Below, in pieces: positions 8,844 to 17,286 of a DNA stretch of 64,000 nucleotides; positions within the stretch are counted from its first letter, which is position 1; each line of letters begins with the position of its first letter. Below the pieces are notes generated by a model. That model was not told the origin of the DNA and searched no databases. It was given only the letters and a program-made list of their open reading frames with translations. A program made the position numbers and the translations under genes. The DNA lies in assembly GCF_000737325.1 (NCBI RefSeq), contig NZ_CP011125.1:10057945-10121944 (forward strand), in the 5' to 3' direction. The DNA comes from Sandaracinus amylolyticus. GTDB lineage: Bacteria > Myxococcota_A > Polyangia > Polyangiales > Sandaracinaceae.

Positions 8844-9953
8844 ATGCGCGCGTCCGCGTTCCTCTTCCTCGCTCTCACCGCGATCGGCTGCGGCTACCGC
8901 GTCCGCGTCGGCGCCCACGACGGCGGCCCGGGCAGCTGCGCGACCAACGCCGACTGCGCGCTCGGCAACCAGTGCGCGTGCGGCCGCTGCATCAGCCTCG
9001 ACGTCCTCCCGCCCAGCTGCGATCCCCCTTGCGAGATCGCGCAGCCGGGCGACACGTGCAGCGCCGGCCGCGTCTGCGCGCGCGGCCCCTGCGAGCGCCT
9101 CGAGTGCCGCTCCGGCTCGTTCGTGCGCGTGGTCCCGCCCGAGTGCACCGTGGACGGCGGCGGCTGGTGCGAGTGCCCTGCGCCTCCGCCCGGCTGCTAC
9201 TACGACGGCGAGCCCTGCCCGTGCGACCACGTGACGTGCCCGATGGGCGAGCGCTGCGGCCGCACGGTCTGCGGCCCCGGAACCGTCTGCTGCAACGCCA
9301 GCTGCGGCCTCTGCGCGCCGCCCGACCTCTCGTGCACCAGCGAGGAGTGCATGCCCGACTGCTCCCCGATGCAGGCCGCAGGCGACGGCATCTGCGGGCG
9401 CGCGCTCGGCCTGTGGATCTGGGACGGCCGCTCGTGCACCGAGCTCCACGGCTGCTCGACGTGTCAGGGCGCCGACTGCGCGAGCGCGTTCTCCACGCGC
9501 TCCGAGTGCGAGGCGACGTTCGCCGCGTGCGTGCGCCGCTGCGGCGGCATCGCCGGAGACGCCTGCACCGCCTCCGAGTTCTGCGATTTCCCCGACCCCC
9601 ACGCGTGCGGCGGCAGCGACGAGATCGGCACCTGCCGCGAGCGCCCGACCGTGTGCCCGCCGGTGATCCACGAGGTCTGCGGCTGCGACGGCCAGACCTA
9701 CCAGAGCGACTGCGACGCCTTCGGCCAGGGCACCGACGTCGACTACGAGGGTCCCTGCGTGGCCAGCTGCGAGGCCCAGGATGCACGCGGCACCGGCGAC
9801 TGCGACGCGGTGCTCGGCTGGGCCTGGAACGGCACCGCGTGCCGCTCGGTGAGCGGCTGCGAGTGCGTCGGCCCCGACTGCAGCAGCATCTGGGACGAAG
9901 CCAGCGACTGCGAGCGAGCCCACGCGCACTGCGTGGTCCCGCTCATGCCCTGA
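8844..9953 (+). CDS. Cys-rich lipoprotein with a Kazal-type domain
   Basis: 369 residues. Signal peptide MRASAFLFLALTAIGC with a good lipobox. The mature protein is extremely Cys-rich, with many C-x2-6-C spacings. A Kazal-type protease-inhibitor module lies about two thirds along: a C...VCPPVIHEVCGCDGQTYQ segment followed by SDCDAFGQGTDVDYEGPC. A paired module (GDCDAVLGWAWNGTAC and the similar GRALGLWIWDGRSC) occurs twice, each ending in a Cys-rich ECVGPDCSSIWDE-like segment. It should be surface- or periplasm-exposed. Inhibitor activity is possible from the fold only. It lies 35 bp after the ECF operon and may be read through from it. Confidence 0.8.
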   Translation: MRASAFLFLALTAIGCGYRVRVGAHDGGPGSCATNADCALGNQCACGRCISLDVLPPSCDPPCEIAQPGDTCSAGRVCARGPCERLECRSGSFVRVVPPECTVDGGGWCECPAPPPGCYYDGEPCPCDHVTCPMGERCGRTVCGPGTVCCNASCGLCAPPDLSCTSEECMPDCSPMQAAGDGICGRALGLWIWDGRSCTELHGCSTCQGADCASAFSTRSECEATFAACVRRCGGIAGDACTASEFCDFPDPHACGGSDEIGTCRERPTVCPPVIHEVCGCDGQTYQSDCDAFGQGTDVDYEGPCVASCEAQDARGTGDCDAVLGWAWNGTACRSVSGCECVGPDCSSIWDEASDCERAHAHCVVPLMP

Positions 9954-10011
9954 TCACCAGCGCTCCCGACCTGCAGCGCCCCTGATCGACAGCGCGCCAG
10001 CGCGCCGCCGA

Positions 10012-10398
10012 TCACCAGCGCTTCAGCAGCTCGATCAGCGTCTCGTCGTCGATGAACAGCTCGTCGACGTCGTCGCTGTCCACGATCACGTCCGACAGGC
10101 GCGACGCGCGCGCCTTCACGGCCGCCGGGCTCTCGAGCACGCGCGCGACCTTCTCGATCAGCTCGTTGCCCGGCTTCTTCGCGAGCAGCGCGAGGGCCTT
10201 CTTCTCGACCAGGAGCTCCAGCAGCCGGGCCGCGCTCGCACGACCGGCCGCGCTGGCGGGAACGCCTTCCTCGGCCTCCTCGCCCTCCTCGTCCTCGTCG
10301 GCCGCGACGTCGACCGCCGGCTCGGCGACGTCGTCGCCTTCGCCCGCCTCGAGCGTCTCGTTCTCCAGCTCGTCGTCGCCCTTGCGCGATCGCGGCAC
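10012..10398 (-). CDS. Small acidic protein of unknown function
   Basis: 128 residues. The GTG at 10398 is preceded by GGGAGG at a good distance, which decides the start over an upstream ATG at 10464. The N-terminal half is strongly acidic and disordered-looking (GEGDDVAEPAVDVAADEDEE). The C-terminal half is a compact helical region (RLLELLVEKKALALLAKKPG, later SDDVDELFIDDETLIELLKR). No family recognised. It is convergent with the Kazal lipoprotein gene, and both stop codons lie in copies of a 13-bp direct repeat (9952-9964, 10010-10022). It is cytoplasmic by composition. Confidence 0.65.
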   Translation of the reverse strand: MPRSRKGDDELENETLEAGEGDDVAEPAVDVAADEDEEGEEAEEGVPASAAGRASAARLLELLVEKKALALLAKKPGNELIEKVARVLESPAAVKARASRLSDVIVDSDDVDELFIDDETLIELLKRW

Positions 10399-10509
10399 CG
10401 TACGACCTCCCGCGCTCCCCTGGCACGCGGGAGCGCGGCGCACGTACCACCCGCTCCCCGGCATCGCCAGTTTTTTTCGACGCTCGTTCGCGAAAATCGA
10501 GGGCTGGAA

Positions 10510-12093
10510 TCACACGACGGTGTCGATCCGCCGGATCCCCTTCCGCGTGACCACGATCCGCACGCGGTGCCACGGCGCGTCCACCTCGTCCTCGCGCCGC
10601 AGCCGGTACACCACGCCGAGGTTGTAGACGCGCGGCGCGAGCGCCGATCCGATCTGCCCGCGCTCGGGGTCGGCGAACACGATCTCGCGCTTCGGATCGT
10701 CCGTGTGCGCGAGCCAGCGACGCAGATCGAGCCGGAAGATCTCGGTCAGCGTCGTGAAGCGCGGGTCCGCGATGCGATCGGCGCGGACCTCGATCTCCTT
10801 GCGATGGAAGAGCACGGTCTCGGGGCGCGCCTGCTCCTCGAGCGGGTGGAGGCGCGTCAGCCGCCGCACCGCGAGCACGTCGTGGGGCAGCTCGCTCCAC
10901 GAGATGAACCCGGACTGCTCCTCCATCTCGCCGAGCTCCACGCCGCGCTCGCGATCGCGGATCACCCACCGTCGATCGGGGAAGTGTCGCGAGATCACGT
11001 CGTGGAACTGCGTCTGGAGCAGCGCCTTGATGCGGTCCTTCGCGGCGTACGCGAGGATCACGACGATCGCCCAGGGCACGATGCCGCGCGTGCCCGCGTC
11101 CTGCCCGTTCCAGAGCGCCGCGACGACCGCGAACCCCATCGCGACCGACGCCGCGATCGCGTAGAGGAAGTGCAGGATCCAGGTGCTCGCGGGCCTGATC
11201 TCGGGGCTCAGCCAGAGCACCGACGACGTGAAGCGCTTGAGCACGTGGCGCCGGAACTCGAGCTGCTCGACGCGCCGGCTCTTCATCCCGACGCTGCCCA
11301 CGCCGCCGAGCCCGCGATCGAGGCGATAGCGCGCCTCCGCGACCGCGGCCTGCTCGGCCGCGTTGATCAGCGACTCCGGTGCTTCCTTCTCGCGGAGGCG
11401 CTGCACGAGATTGCCGAGCAGCGTCTCGACCAGGCGCGAGACGTCCTCGTCGACCCACGACGCCGCGGTGCGCATCGGGTCGGGCGCGTTCTGCGCGAGC
11501 GCGAGCACCTCGCGCAGGCGCGGCCCGATCCGCGCGCTGTCGGCGACCATGCGCGCCGCGCAGGCGAGGGCGCGGGTGCGGTCGTGCTCGTCTCCGTCGA
11601 GCCCGTCGGCGATCGCGTCGCGCGCCTCGACGCCCGCTGCGCGGACCATGCACGAGAAGAGGCGCATCTCGCGGGTCGCGGTCGCGTCGTCGCCCGACAC
11701 GATCGCCTGGCGCACCCGCTCGAGCGGCTCGCCGGTGAGCCTTCCGTACGCGACGTCGGGCACCTCGAAGCGCACGTACGACTGGAGGTCCGAGTAGAGG
11801 TCGCTCTTGTCGTAGGTGCGCGAGTGCAGGCGCAGCGACTCGGGCGCGAAGTAGAACGACTCCCAGACGAACGACTCTTCTTTGCGCCCTGGGCGCAGCC
11901 GGTAGTCGACGGCGAGCTCGACGTGGGTGCGGTCGTGCACCCGGAACGTCGGGTGCTGCCGGCCGCGCGAGAGATCGGCGACGAGCGAGCCCCAGTCGCT
12001 CGGGCGGTCCGGCACCGGAGTCGTCACAGGCCGCTCCGCGGGCGCCTCCTGCTCGGGCGCGTTCAGCGGATCATCCTGCGCGTGCTCCGTCAC
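10510..12093 (-). CDS. Two-helix membrane protein of unknown function
   Basis: About 527 residues from the GTG at 12093; an in-frame ATG at 12150 would add 19. The N-terminal ~330 residues are soluble and mixed alpha/beta (VDYRLRPGRKEESFVWESFY; later a helical stretch with EKEAPESLINAAEQAAVAEA). Two adjacent membrane helices follow (WILHFLYAIAASVAMGFAVV and GIVPWAIVVILAYAAKDR), then a ~150-residue soluble C-terminus rich in basic beta strands ending GIRRIDTVV. The two-helix hairpin flanked by soluble domains suggests an inner-membrane anchored assembly. I do not recognise the family. It is divergent from the gene at 12218. Confidence 0.7.
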   Translation of the reverse strand: MTEHAQDDPLNAPEQEAPAERPVTTPVPDRPSDWGSLVADLSRGRQHPTFRVHDRTHVELAVDYRLRPGRKEESFVWESFYFAPESLRLHSRTYDKSDLYSDLQSYVRFEVPDVAYGRLTGEPLERVRQAIVSGDDATATREMRLFSCMVRAAGVEARDAIADGLDGDEHDRTRALACAARMVADSARIGPRLREVLALAQNAPDPMRTAASWVDEDVSRLVETLLGNLVQRLREKEAPESLINAAEQAAVAEARYRLDRGLGGVGSVGMKSRRVEQLEFRRHVLKRFTSSVLWLSPEIRPASTWILHFLYAIAASVAMGFAVVAALWNGQDAGTRGIVPWAIVVILAYAAKDRIKALLQTQFHDVISRHFPDRRWVIRDRERGVELGEMEEQSGFISWSELPHDVLAVRRLTRLHPLEEQARPETVLFHRKEIEVRADRIADPRFTTLTEIFRLDLRRWLAHTDDPKREIVFADPERGQIGSALAPRVYNLGVVYRLRREDEVDAPWHRVRIVVTRKGIRRIDTVV

Positions 12094-12217
12094 CTCGTCG
12101 TCACACCCCCGACCCGCAATCGTAGCGCCTGCCACGTCGGTGTCGAACATCGCGACATGGTTCCGCTCGCGCGGCACGCAATCGGGTAGACGTGCGCGTG
12201 CCACACTCGGACCCCCG

Positions 12218-12859
12218 ATGGTCACACCGCGACTGCCATCACGACTGCGCGCCCGTGTTGCCCAGTCCGCCGCCGCGACGCTGCTCCTCGCCGACCTCTG
12301 CTTCTTCGGCTTCGCGTATGTGAACGAGCGCGCCCCGATCGCGCCGGGGGTGCGGGGGAGCAGCGATTGGTGGACCCTTGCCATCGCCGCGCTGCTCACG
12401 ATCCTGCTCGCCCTGGGCGCGCGGCTGGTCGCGCCGGTCGCGTACCTCGTCTGGCTGCACGGCGCGTTCGGCCGGGCGCTGGGCCTCGCGCGCGACCGCG
12501 AGCTCGCCCGGTTCTCCCCGGCGAGCGCGGTCGGCTGGGCCGCGGCGCCGGTGGTCCAGTTCATCACCGGGCTCCAGGTCCAGAGCGAGCTGGACGCGCT
12601 CAGCCGATCGGGCGTGGTCGGGCGCGTGCCCGCTTGGGTCGCGGCCGGGTGGTGGGGCGCGCTGTCGTCGATCTGGCTCGAGGCGAGCTTGGTAGGCGCC
12701 GTCCTCGCGCACGCCGACGATGTGCTCCTCGGCCTGCTGATGGTCGCGTCGATCGCGCTCCGTTGGCTCTCGGTCCCGGTCCTCGTCGTGTCGATCGAGC
12801 GCCTCGAGCGGGTGCAGCGCGAGCGCGCCGATCGCCCTGACTGGGCCGCGGTGTTCTGA
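12218..12859 (+). CDS. Multi-pass membrane protein, DUF4328-like
   Basis: 213 residues with about five hydrophobic segments: AATLLLADLCFFGFAYVN, WWTLAIAALLTILLALGAR, VAPVAYLVWLHGAFGRAL, a segment around AGWWGALSSIWLEASLVGAV, and LLGLLMVASIALRW. A charged helix with RARDRELARFSP-like composition and the central PVVQFITGLQV stretch resemble DUF4328 membrane proteins of unknown role. The assignment rests on overall layout only. It starts at ATG 12218 and ends 6 bp from the convergent tolB stop. Confidence 0.6.
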   Translation: MVTPRLPSRLRARVAQSAAATLLLADLCFFGFAYVNERAPIAPGVRGSSDWWTLAIAALLTILLALGARLVAPVAYLVWLHGAFGRALGLARDRELARFSPASAVGWAAAPVVQFITGLQVQSELDALSRSGVVGRVPAWVAAGWWGALSSIWLEASLVGAVLAHADDVLLGLLMVASIALRWLSVPVLVVSIERLERVQRERADRPDWAAVF

Positions 12860-12865
12860 ACCGAT

Positions 12866-14221
12866 TCAGCGCGACCAGCGGAGGGTCTCGGCGACGCCGG
12901 GGACCACGAGCTGCTGGTTCAGGCCCTCGGGGCTGGCGATGAAGATGCCGCCGCGCGTCGAGTAGAACGCGACCATCCGGCAGTCGGGCGAGAACGCCGG
13001 GTCCTTGTTCACGCCCTGGCCCTGGGTGAGGCGCGTGTACTGCTGGGTCTCGATGTTCACCGTGAACACGTCGAGGCCCGCCGCGCGGCCGGTGAACGCG
13101 AGCAGGCGCTCCTCGCCGATCGGGCACCACGCGGGCGTCTGGTTGTACGAGCCGCGGAACGTCAGGCGGCGCACGCCGCCGCCGTTCGAGTCCATCCCGA
13201 AGATCTGCGGGCTGCCGTGGCGGTTCGAGACGAACGCGATGAGCCCACCGGGGCCGCCGCAGGTCGGCGACACGTCGATGCCGGGGTGATCGGTCAGGCG
13301 CCGCACGTCGGTGCCGTCGAGCGCGGAGCTGTAGATCTCGGCGTTGCCGTCGCGCGTGCTCGTGAAGTACGCGCGGCTGCCGCAGATCGAGACGCCCATG
13401 TTGATCGACTCGGGCGCGTCGATCAGCGCGGCCTCCTCCATGCCGGTGCGCGTGATGAACATGCCGACGTCGGTGAGGACCGAGTACCAGATGCCGCCGG
13501 GGCCGAACGCCGGGAGCATCGCGACCCCGCGACCGCTCGAGACGCGCGAGACGCTGTGCCCGTCGAAGCTCGCGACGTAGACGTCCTTGCGGCCCTCGCG
13601 CACGCGACGCGCGAACGTGATGCGCGTGCCGAACGCGCCGCGGCGCCCCGTGAGCTGCTCCATCACGAGGTTCGCGAAGTCGTGCATGAAGTTGCGGAGC
13701 TCGCCGGGCGCGCCGTTGTAGGTGCGCGAGAGCGTCGCGGTGGTGCCGCGCGCGAGCTCGTAGAGCCGCATCTCGACGCGGATCTGTCCGCCGGTGCGGG
13801 TGATCTGGCCCTTGATGACGCCCTGCGCGCCGACGCTGCTCCACGGCGCGGCGGTGATGCCGAGGCCCTCGGCGGCGGGATCGGCGAGGAAGCTGCGCGC
13901 GTCGAGCACCTCGAAGAGCGAGACGAGGCGGAAGTCGGTGCGCATCACCTCGGCGCCGCTGTTGCCCATCTCGGCGTCGCCGAGGAGGTTCGGCACCGCG
14001 ATGCGATAGAGCGCGCGCTCGGGCGCGGTGACGTCGATGACGACCTGGTTCGGCAGCATCTCGTCGGGCGGGACCGGCGCGCCCTCGGGCGGCGGCGCCT
14101 CGCTGCCGCGCGGCGCGGCCTCCTGCGCGGTCGACGTGGTGCCGAGCGGTGGAAGCACGACGGCGACGCTCGCGGCGAGCGCGAGGACGAAGGCGAGCGC
14201 GGAGGTGATGCGGGTCTTCAT
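12866..14221 (-). CDS. tolB: TolB, periplasmic beta-propeller of the Tol system
   Basis: 451 residues, close to the family norm. Signal peptide at residues 1-32 (ALAFVLALAASVAVVLPPLG), a Pro-rich linker, the N-terminal alpha/beta domain (YRIAVPNLLGD; LFEVLDARSFL), and then a six-bladed WD40-like PD40 propeller with repeated units such as SPTCGGPGGLIAFVSNRHGS and the FSPDCRMVAFYSTRGG blade. TolB works with TolQRA to keep the outer membrane constricted and attached at division. It is the last gene of the tol operon here. The usual downstream pal and ybgF genes are absent; the next gene is convergent and unrelated. Confidence 0.95.
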   Translation of the reverse strand: MKTRITSALAFVLALAASVAVVLPPLGTTSTAQEAAPRGSEAPPPEGAPVPPDEMLPNQVVIDVTAPERALYRIAVPNLLGDAEMGNSGAEVMRTDFRLVSLFEVLDARSFLADPAAEGLGITAAPWSSVGAQGVIKGQITRTGGQIRVEMRLYELARGTTATLSRTYNGAPGELRNFMHDFANLVMEQLTGRRGAFGTRITFARRVREGRKDVYVASFDGHSVSRVSSGRGVAMLPAFGPGGIWYSVLTDVGMFITRTGMEEAALIDAPESINMGVSICGSRAYFTSTRDGNAEIYSSALDGTDVRRLTDHPGIDVSPTCGGPGGLIAFVSNRHGSPQIFGMDSNGGGVRRLTFRGSYNQTPAWCPIGEERLLAFTGRAAGLDVFTVNIETQQYTRLTQGQGVNKDPAFSPDCRMVAFYSTRGGIFIASPEGLNQQLVVPGVAETLRWSR

Positions 14222-14263
14222 CGTGTGTGGCCTTCGTGAGTGATGCTCAGCGCGCGTCGCGGT

Positions 14264-15082
14264 TCAGCACGCGTCGCGTCCGAGAAACCGGAAGCCGATG
14301 TCGCGGCCGATGTAGTTGCTCGCCGCCTCCTCAGGAGGCGGCGGGATCACGGCCTGCGAGTCGACGAGGCGCTGGAGCTGCTGCTCCACCGAGAGGTCGA
14401 AGTCGGGGTTGCCGCTCGATCCGGTGATTCGGAAACCGACCACCTTGAGATCGTCGGCGATGGTCACGCTCACCCGCGCGGTCAGCGTTCGCAGGGTGTC
14501 GCAGTCGAGCGTCGTGGCGACGCGCCATCCCCGCTTGAAGAAACTGCTGAGGCGTCCGGCGTAGAGATCGCCTTCGCTCGCTTCGCGGTCGCCGCCCTCG
14601 ATGCCTTCGGGATCGCCTTCCTGCACCCGGCGCTCTTCCGCTTCCGCGAAGATCTGCGCGTCGTCGCTCAGGCGCTGCAGCGCGTCGGCGACCGAGTCGC
14701 GCTGGCGCTCGCGCTCCGGCTGGGGGATCGGCTCGGTGGGGGCGCGCTTGCTCGGGCCGGGCTCGGGCACGTCGGTGCGCAGGATCGGCACGCGGCGGTT
14801 CGGGAGCTGGCTCGGATCGATGATCTCGCCGCGCTGGAGGAAGCGCGCCTGGATCACCTGCTCGACCGGCGGGAGCTCGGCCGGCTCTTCCTCGAGCGCG
14901 CCGACCGCGGCGAGCACACCGACGAACGCCGCGACCACCAGCGGCAGACCGACGTGCACCACGAACGCGGTCGCTGCGCCCGCCGCGATCTGCGCGGGCG
15001 TGGGCGTGGCGCGATCGAACAGCGAGCGCGGCCGGAGGTCCGCGTCGTCGAGGTGCAGGGGCGTGCTCGCGACGTGGTTCAT
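14264..15082 (-). CDS. tolA: TolA/TonB-type energy transducer
   Basis: 272 residues. One N-terminal membrane helix (FVVHVGLPLVVAAFVGVLAA, ~40-62) after a cytoplasmic tail, a Pro/Glu-rich and then coiled helical periplasmic linker (PIPQPERERQRDSVADALQR; AQIFAEAEERRVQEG), and a C-terminal TonB/TolA-like domain (WRVATTLDCDTLRTLTARVS; ending IGFRFLGRDAC). It transmits the motor force of TolQR across the periplasm. Its ATG overlaps the tolR stop by 1 nt and tolB follows 42 bp later. It is shorter in the coiled region than gammaproteobacterial TolA. Two Cys in the C-terminal domain could form a disulfide. Confidence 0.85.
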   Translation of the reverse strand: MNHVASTPLHLDDADLRPRSLFDRATPTPAQIAAGAATAFVVHVGLPLVVAAFVGVLAAVGALEEEPAELPPVEQVIQARFLQRGEIIDPSQLPNRRVPILRTDVPEPGPSKRAPTEPIPQPERERQRDSVADALQRLSDDAQIFAEAEERRVQEGDPEGIEGGDREASEGDLYAGRLSSFFKRGWRVATTLDCDTLRTLTARVSVTIADDLKVVGFRITGSSGNPDFDLSVEQQLQRLVDSQAVIPPPPEEAASNYIGRDIGFRFLGRDAC

Positions 15083-15525
15083 CAGGGCGTCGGGGCAGCG
15101 GGCTGATCGGGGGCGCTCAGCGGATCGGTGACGAGGCCGACGCTCTCCACGCCCGCCGCGCGGATCGCGGTGAACACGCGCACCACGAAGCCGTAGGGCA
15201 CGGTGTGGTCGGCCTGGACGAAGATCTCGTCCTCTTCCTGCAACCGCGCGTTGGTGCGCAGCGCTTCCTCGAGGCGCTCCATCGGCACCTCGGCCTCGCC
15301 CAGGAAGACGCGCTGCTGCGCGTCGATGCTGAGCATCATCTGCTCGGGCTCGATGTCCATCGGCGGTGCATCGGCGTTCGGCAGATCGACCTGCACACCC
15401 GACGTCATCATGGGTGCCGCCACCATGAAGATGATGAGGAGCACCAGCATGACGTCGACGAGCGGCGTCACGTTGATCTCGCTCAGCGGCGCGCGTCCGC
15501 CGCCTCCTCCGGTCGACATGGCCAT
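15082..15525 (-). CDS. tolR: TolR/ExbD family motor protein
   Basis: 147 residues, typical for ExbD/TolR. A short cytoplasmic N-terminus (GGRAPLSEINVTPLVDVMLV) runs into a single membrane helix VLLIIFMVAAPM. It carries the conserved Asp of the helix (PLVDVML) expected to take part in proton flow. The periplasmic domain follows, with SIDAQQRVFLG and the end FTAIRAAGVESVGLVTDP. It works with TolQ as a proton-driven motor. The gap to the upstream tolQ is unusually long (134 bp) and structured. Confidence 0.93.
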   Translation of the reverse strand: MAMSTGGGGGRAPLSEINVTPLVDVMLVLLIIFMVAAPMMTSGVQVDLPNADAPPMDIEPEQMMLSIDAQQRVFLGEAEVPMERLEEALRTNARLQEEDEIFVQADHTVPYGFVVRVFTAIRAAGVESVGLVTDPLSAPDQPAAPTP

Positions 15526-15659
15526 GTCGTGGTCGCCTCTCTACAGGGAGCGCAGGGAAGAGAATTTCTGAGGAATGCCGGAAGTTAGGAGGGAAGGAGG
15601 ATGAGCTCTCGATCTCCTGCCTTCCTGCTCTCCTCAGAGGAATGCTCCTCTGACGCGTG
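15526..15659 (-). promoter_or_regulatory. Structured spacer between tolQ and tolR
   Basis: 134 bp between two cotranscribed genes. It is purine-rich on the plus strand and clearly less GC-rich than its surroundings. It holds a perfect hairpin at 15635-15652 (7-bp arms CAGAGGA/TCCTCTG, 4-nt loop) immediately after the tolQ stop, and a GAGGAATGC direct repeat. It may be a processing site, an attenuator or an internal promoter setting the TolQ:TolR ratio. Confidence 0.4.
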
Positions 15660-16379
15660 TCAGGTCAGGAAGTGCCTGCGGACGATGTTGAGGTAGTCGA
15701 TCGCGAACGCTTCGGTCTCGGCCTCGATCACGCGGATGCGGCGGATGAAGTAGTTGTAGGCCATGACCGCGGGGATCGCGGCGAGGAGGCCGATCGCCGT
15801 CGCGATGAGCGCCTCCGCGATGCCGGGCGCCACGACGTCGAGCGTCGCGCCGCGCTCGGCGCCGATCGAGAGGAACGAGTTCATGATGCCCCACACGGTC
15901 CCGAAGAGGCCGATGAAGGGGCCGACCGAGCCCGTCGTCGCGAGGAACGGGAGCTGGTTCTCGAGGCGCGTCATCTCGCCCGCCTGCGCGCGACGCAGCG
16001 AGCGCTCGACGTTCTCGATGTCGCCCGCGTTCGCGCCCGCCTGCGAGACCTTCGCGAGCTCGACGTACCCGGCGTGGAAGACCCGCGCGAGGGGCGACGC
16101 CTCGAGCCCACCGAGGCGCGCGTAGATCGCCTCGAGGCGCTCGGGGCCCCACACGTTGCCTTCTTCCTTGCTCCAGAAGACGTCGAGGAAGCGCGCGCTG
16201 GTGCGCTGCGCGGCCATCATGCGGACGAGCTTCGTCCCGATGATGAACCAGCACACGAGCGACATGCCGGCGAGCACCAGCATGACGAGCTTCACGACCA
16301 GCGACGCGTGCAGGATGAGCTGCATCGGGTCGAGCCGGTGAGGCGCCGTCGCGGCGGCCTGGAGGAAGAGAGATCCCAT
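15660..16379 (-). CDS. tolQ: TolQ/ExbB family motor protein
   Basis: 239 residues from the ATG at 16379, which removes a 19-residue hydrophilic extension. Three membrane helices are visible: LILHASLVVKLVMLVLAGMS with the following LVCWFI, then FLATTGSVGPFIGLFGTVWG, and ALIATAIGLLAAIPAVMAYN. The TSGSVGPFIGLFGTVWGIM-type loop is the family signature of MotA/TolQ/ExbB proton channels. It forms the TolQR motor with the next gene. A promoter-like TTGACT-17-TTCAAA lies upstream at 16408-16436. Confidence 0.93.
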   Translation of the reverse strand: MGSLFLQAAATAPHRLDPMQLILHASLVVKLVMLVLAGMSLVCWFIIGTKLVRMMAAQRTSARFLDVFWSKEEGNVWGPERLEAIYARLGGLEASPLARVFHAGYVELAKVSQAGANAGDIENVERSLRRAQAGEMTRLENQLPFLATTGSVGPFIGLFGTVWGIMNSFLSIGAERGATLDVVAPGIAEALIATAIGLLAAIPAVMAYNYFIRRIRVIEAETEAFAIDYLNIVRRHFLT

Positions 16380-16407
16380 GCTTCTCCGCTGGGTTGGAAC
16401 CCGGGCG

Positions 16408-16436
16408 TTTGAAGCACGCGTGATCGGGGGAGTCAA
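16408..16436 (-). promoter_or_regulatory. Candidate promoter of the tol operon
   Basis: Read on the minus strand, TTGACT (complement of 16431-16436) is separated by 17 bp from TTCAAA (complement of 16408-16413), 28 bp before the tolQ start. The -35 is one base from consensus; the -10 is weak. The position and spacing fit a housekeeping promoter. Confidence 0.4.
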
Positions 16437-16458
16437 CGTTTGCGCAGGGCGCGGGCGT

Positions 16459-17286
16459 TCAGGACGCGGCGCGGCGGCGCAGGGCGATCAGCGTGCCGCA
16501 GCCCCCGTTGGCCTCGATGCGCGCCTGCGACGACATGCGGACGACGAGGCCCGCCGCGCACAGCCGCGCATACGCGGCTTCGTAGCGCGCGCGACCGGGG
16601 CCGCGCATCGCGCTCGTCGGGACCTCGTTGAGCGCGTAGAGGTGCACCGGAAGATCGAGCGGGACGGCGCGCGCCGCGAACGCGTCGAGCTCGTCGTCTC
16701 CGTCGTTCTCGCCTGCGATCAGCAGGTACGCGAGAGCGGTCTTCTTGCGCCGGCGTCGCGACAGGTGGGGCAGCGCGTCGGCGATCGTGGTGAAGAGCGC
16801 GTCGAGCGTCGGGGCGTGAGGGACGAGCCGTGCGCGCGTGGGCTCGGTGCCGGCGTGGACCGAGATCGTGAGGCCGTGGTGGGGGACGTCCTTCAAGAAC
16901 GACGCGAGCTTGGTGGTCGGGCCGCCCGACGTGGTCAGGCTCGCAGGCGTGCCGCGCGCCTTGCACCACGTGACGAACTCGATGACGCGCGCCGCGTTGT
17001 GGAGCGGCTCGCCCACGCCCGACACGGTCACGCCGCGGAGCGCGACCCCGAGCGCCTCGACCTGCTCGACCTGCGCGCGCAGCTCCTCGATCTCGAGCCC
17101 ACGCGCGAGCCCGTTCGCGCCCGACGCGCAGAACGGACAGCGCACGGCGCACCCGACCTGCGACGACACGCAGAGCGTGTCGCCGCGGTAGAGCACCGCC
17201 TCGACCTCGGCGCCGTCGCGGAGCCGGATCGCGAAGCGCCGGTTCCACTGCGAGCACGCTTCGCCCGCGATCTCCGCTGCGATCAT
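16459..17286 (-). CDS. Short RlmN/Cfr-like radical SAM protein
   Basis: 275 residues. It carries the 4Fe-4S motif CxxxCxxC (Cys46, Cys50, Cys53) and both extra cysteines that RlmN/Cfr use for methyl transfer: Cys39, seven residues before the first cluster Cys, and Cys263 in NGGCGTL near the C-terminus. GVTVSGVGEPLHN and HGLTISVHAGTE match the RlmN core. Compared with RlmN (~370 aa) it lacks most of the N-terminal helical RNA-binding region, starting just before the strand that precedes the barrel. It probably methylates an adenine in an RNA, but the target is unclear. Its ATG overlaps the stop of the LuxR regulator gene by 4 nt. Confidence 0.8.
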   Translation of the reverse strand: MIAAEIAGEACSQWNRRFAIRLRDGAEVEAVLYRGDTLCVSSQVGCAVRCPFCASGANGLARGLEIEELRAQVEQVEALGVALRGVTVSGVGEPLHNAARVIEFVTWCKARGTPASLTTSGGPTTKLASFLKDVPHHGLTISVHAGTEPTRARLVPHAPTLDALFTTIADALPHLSRRRRKKTALAYLLIAGENDGDDELDAFAARAVPLDLPVHLYALNEVPTSAMRGPGRARYEAAYARLCAAGLVVRMSSQARIEANGGCGTLIALRRRAAS

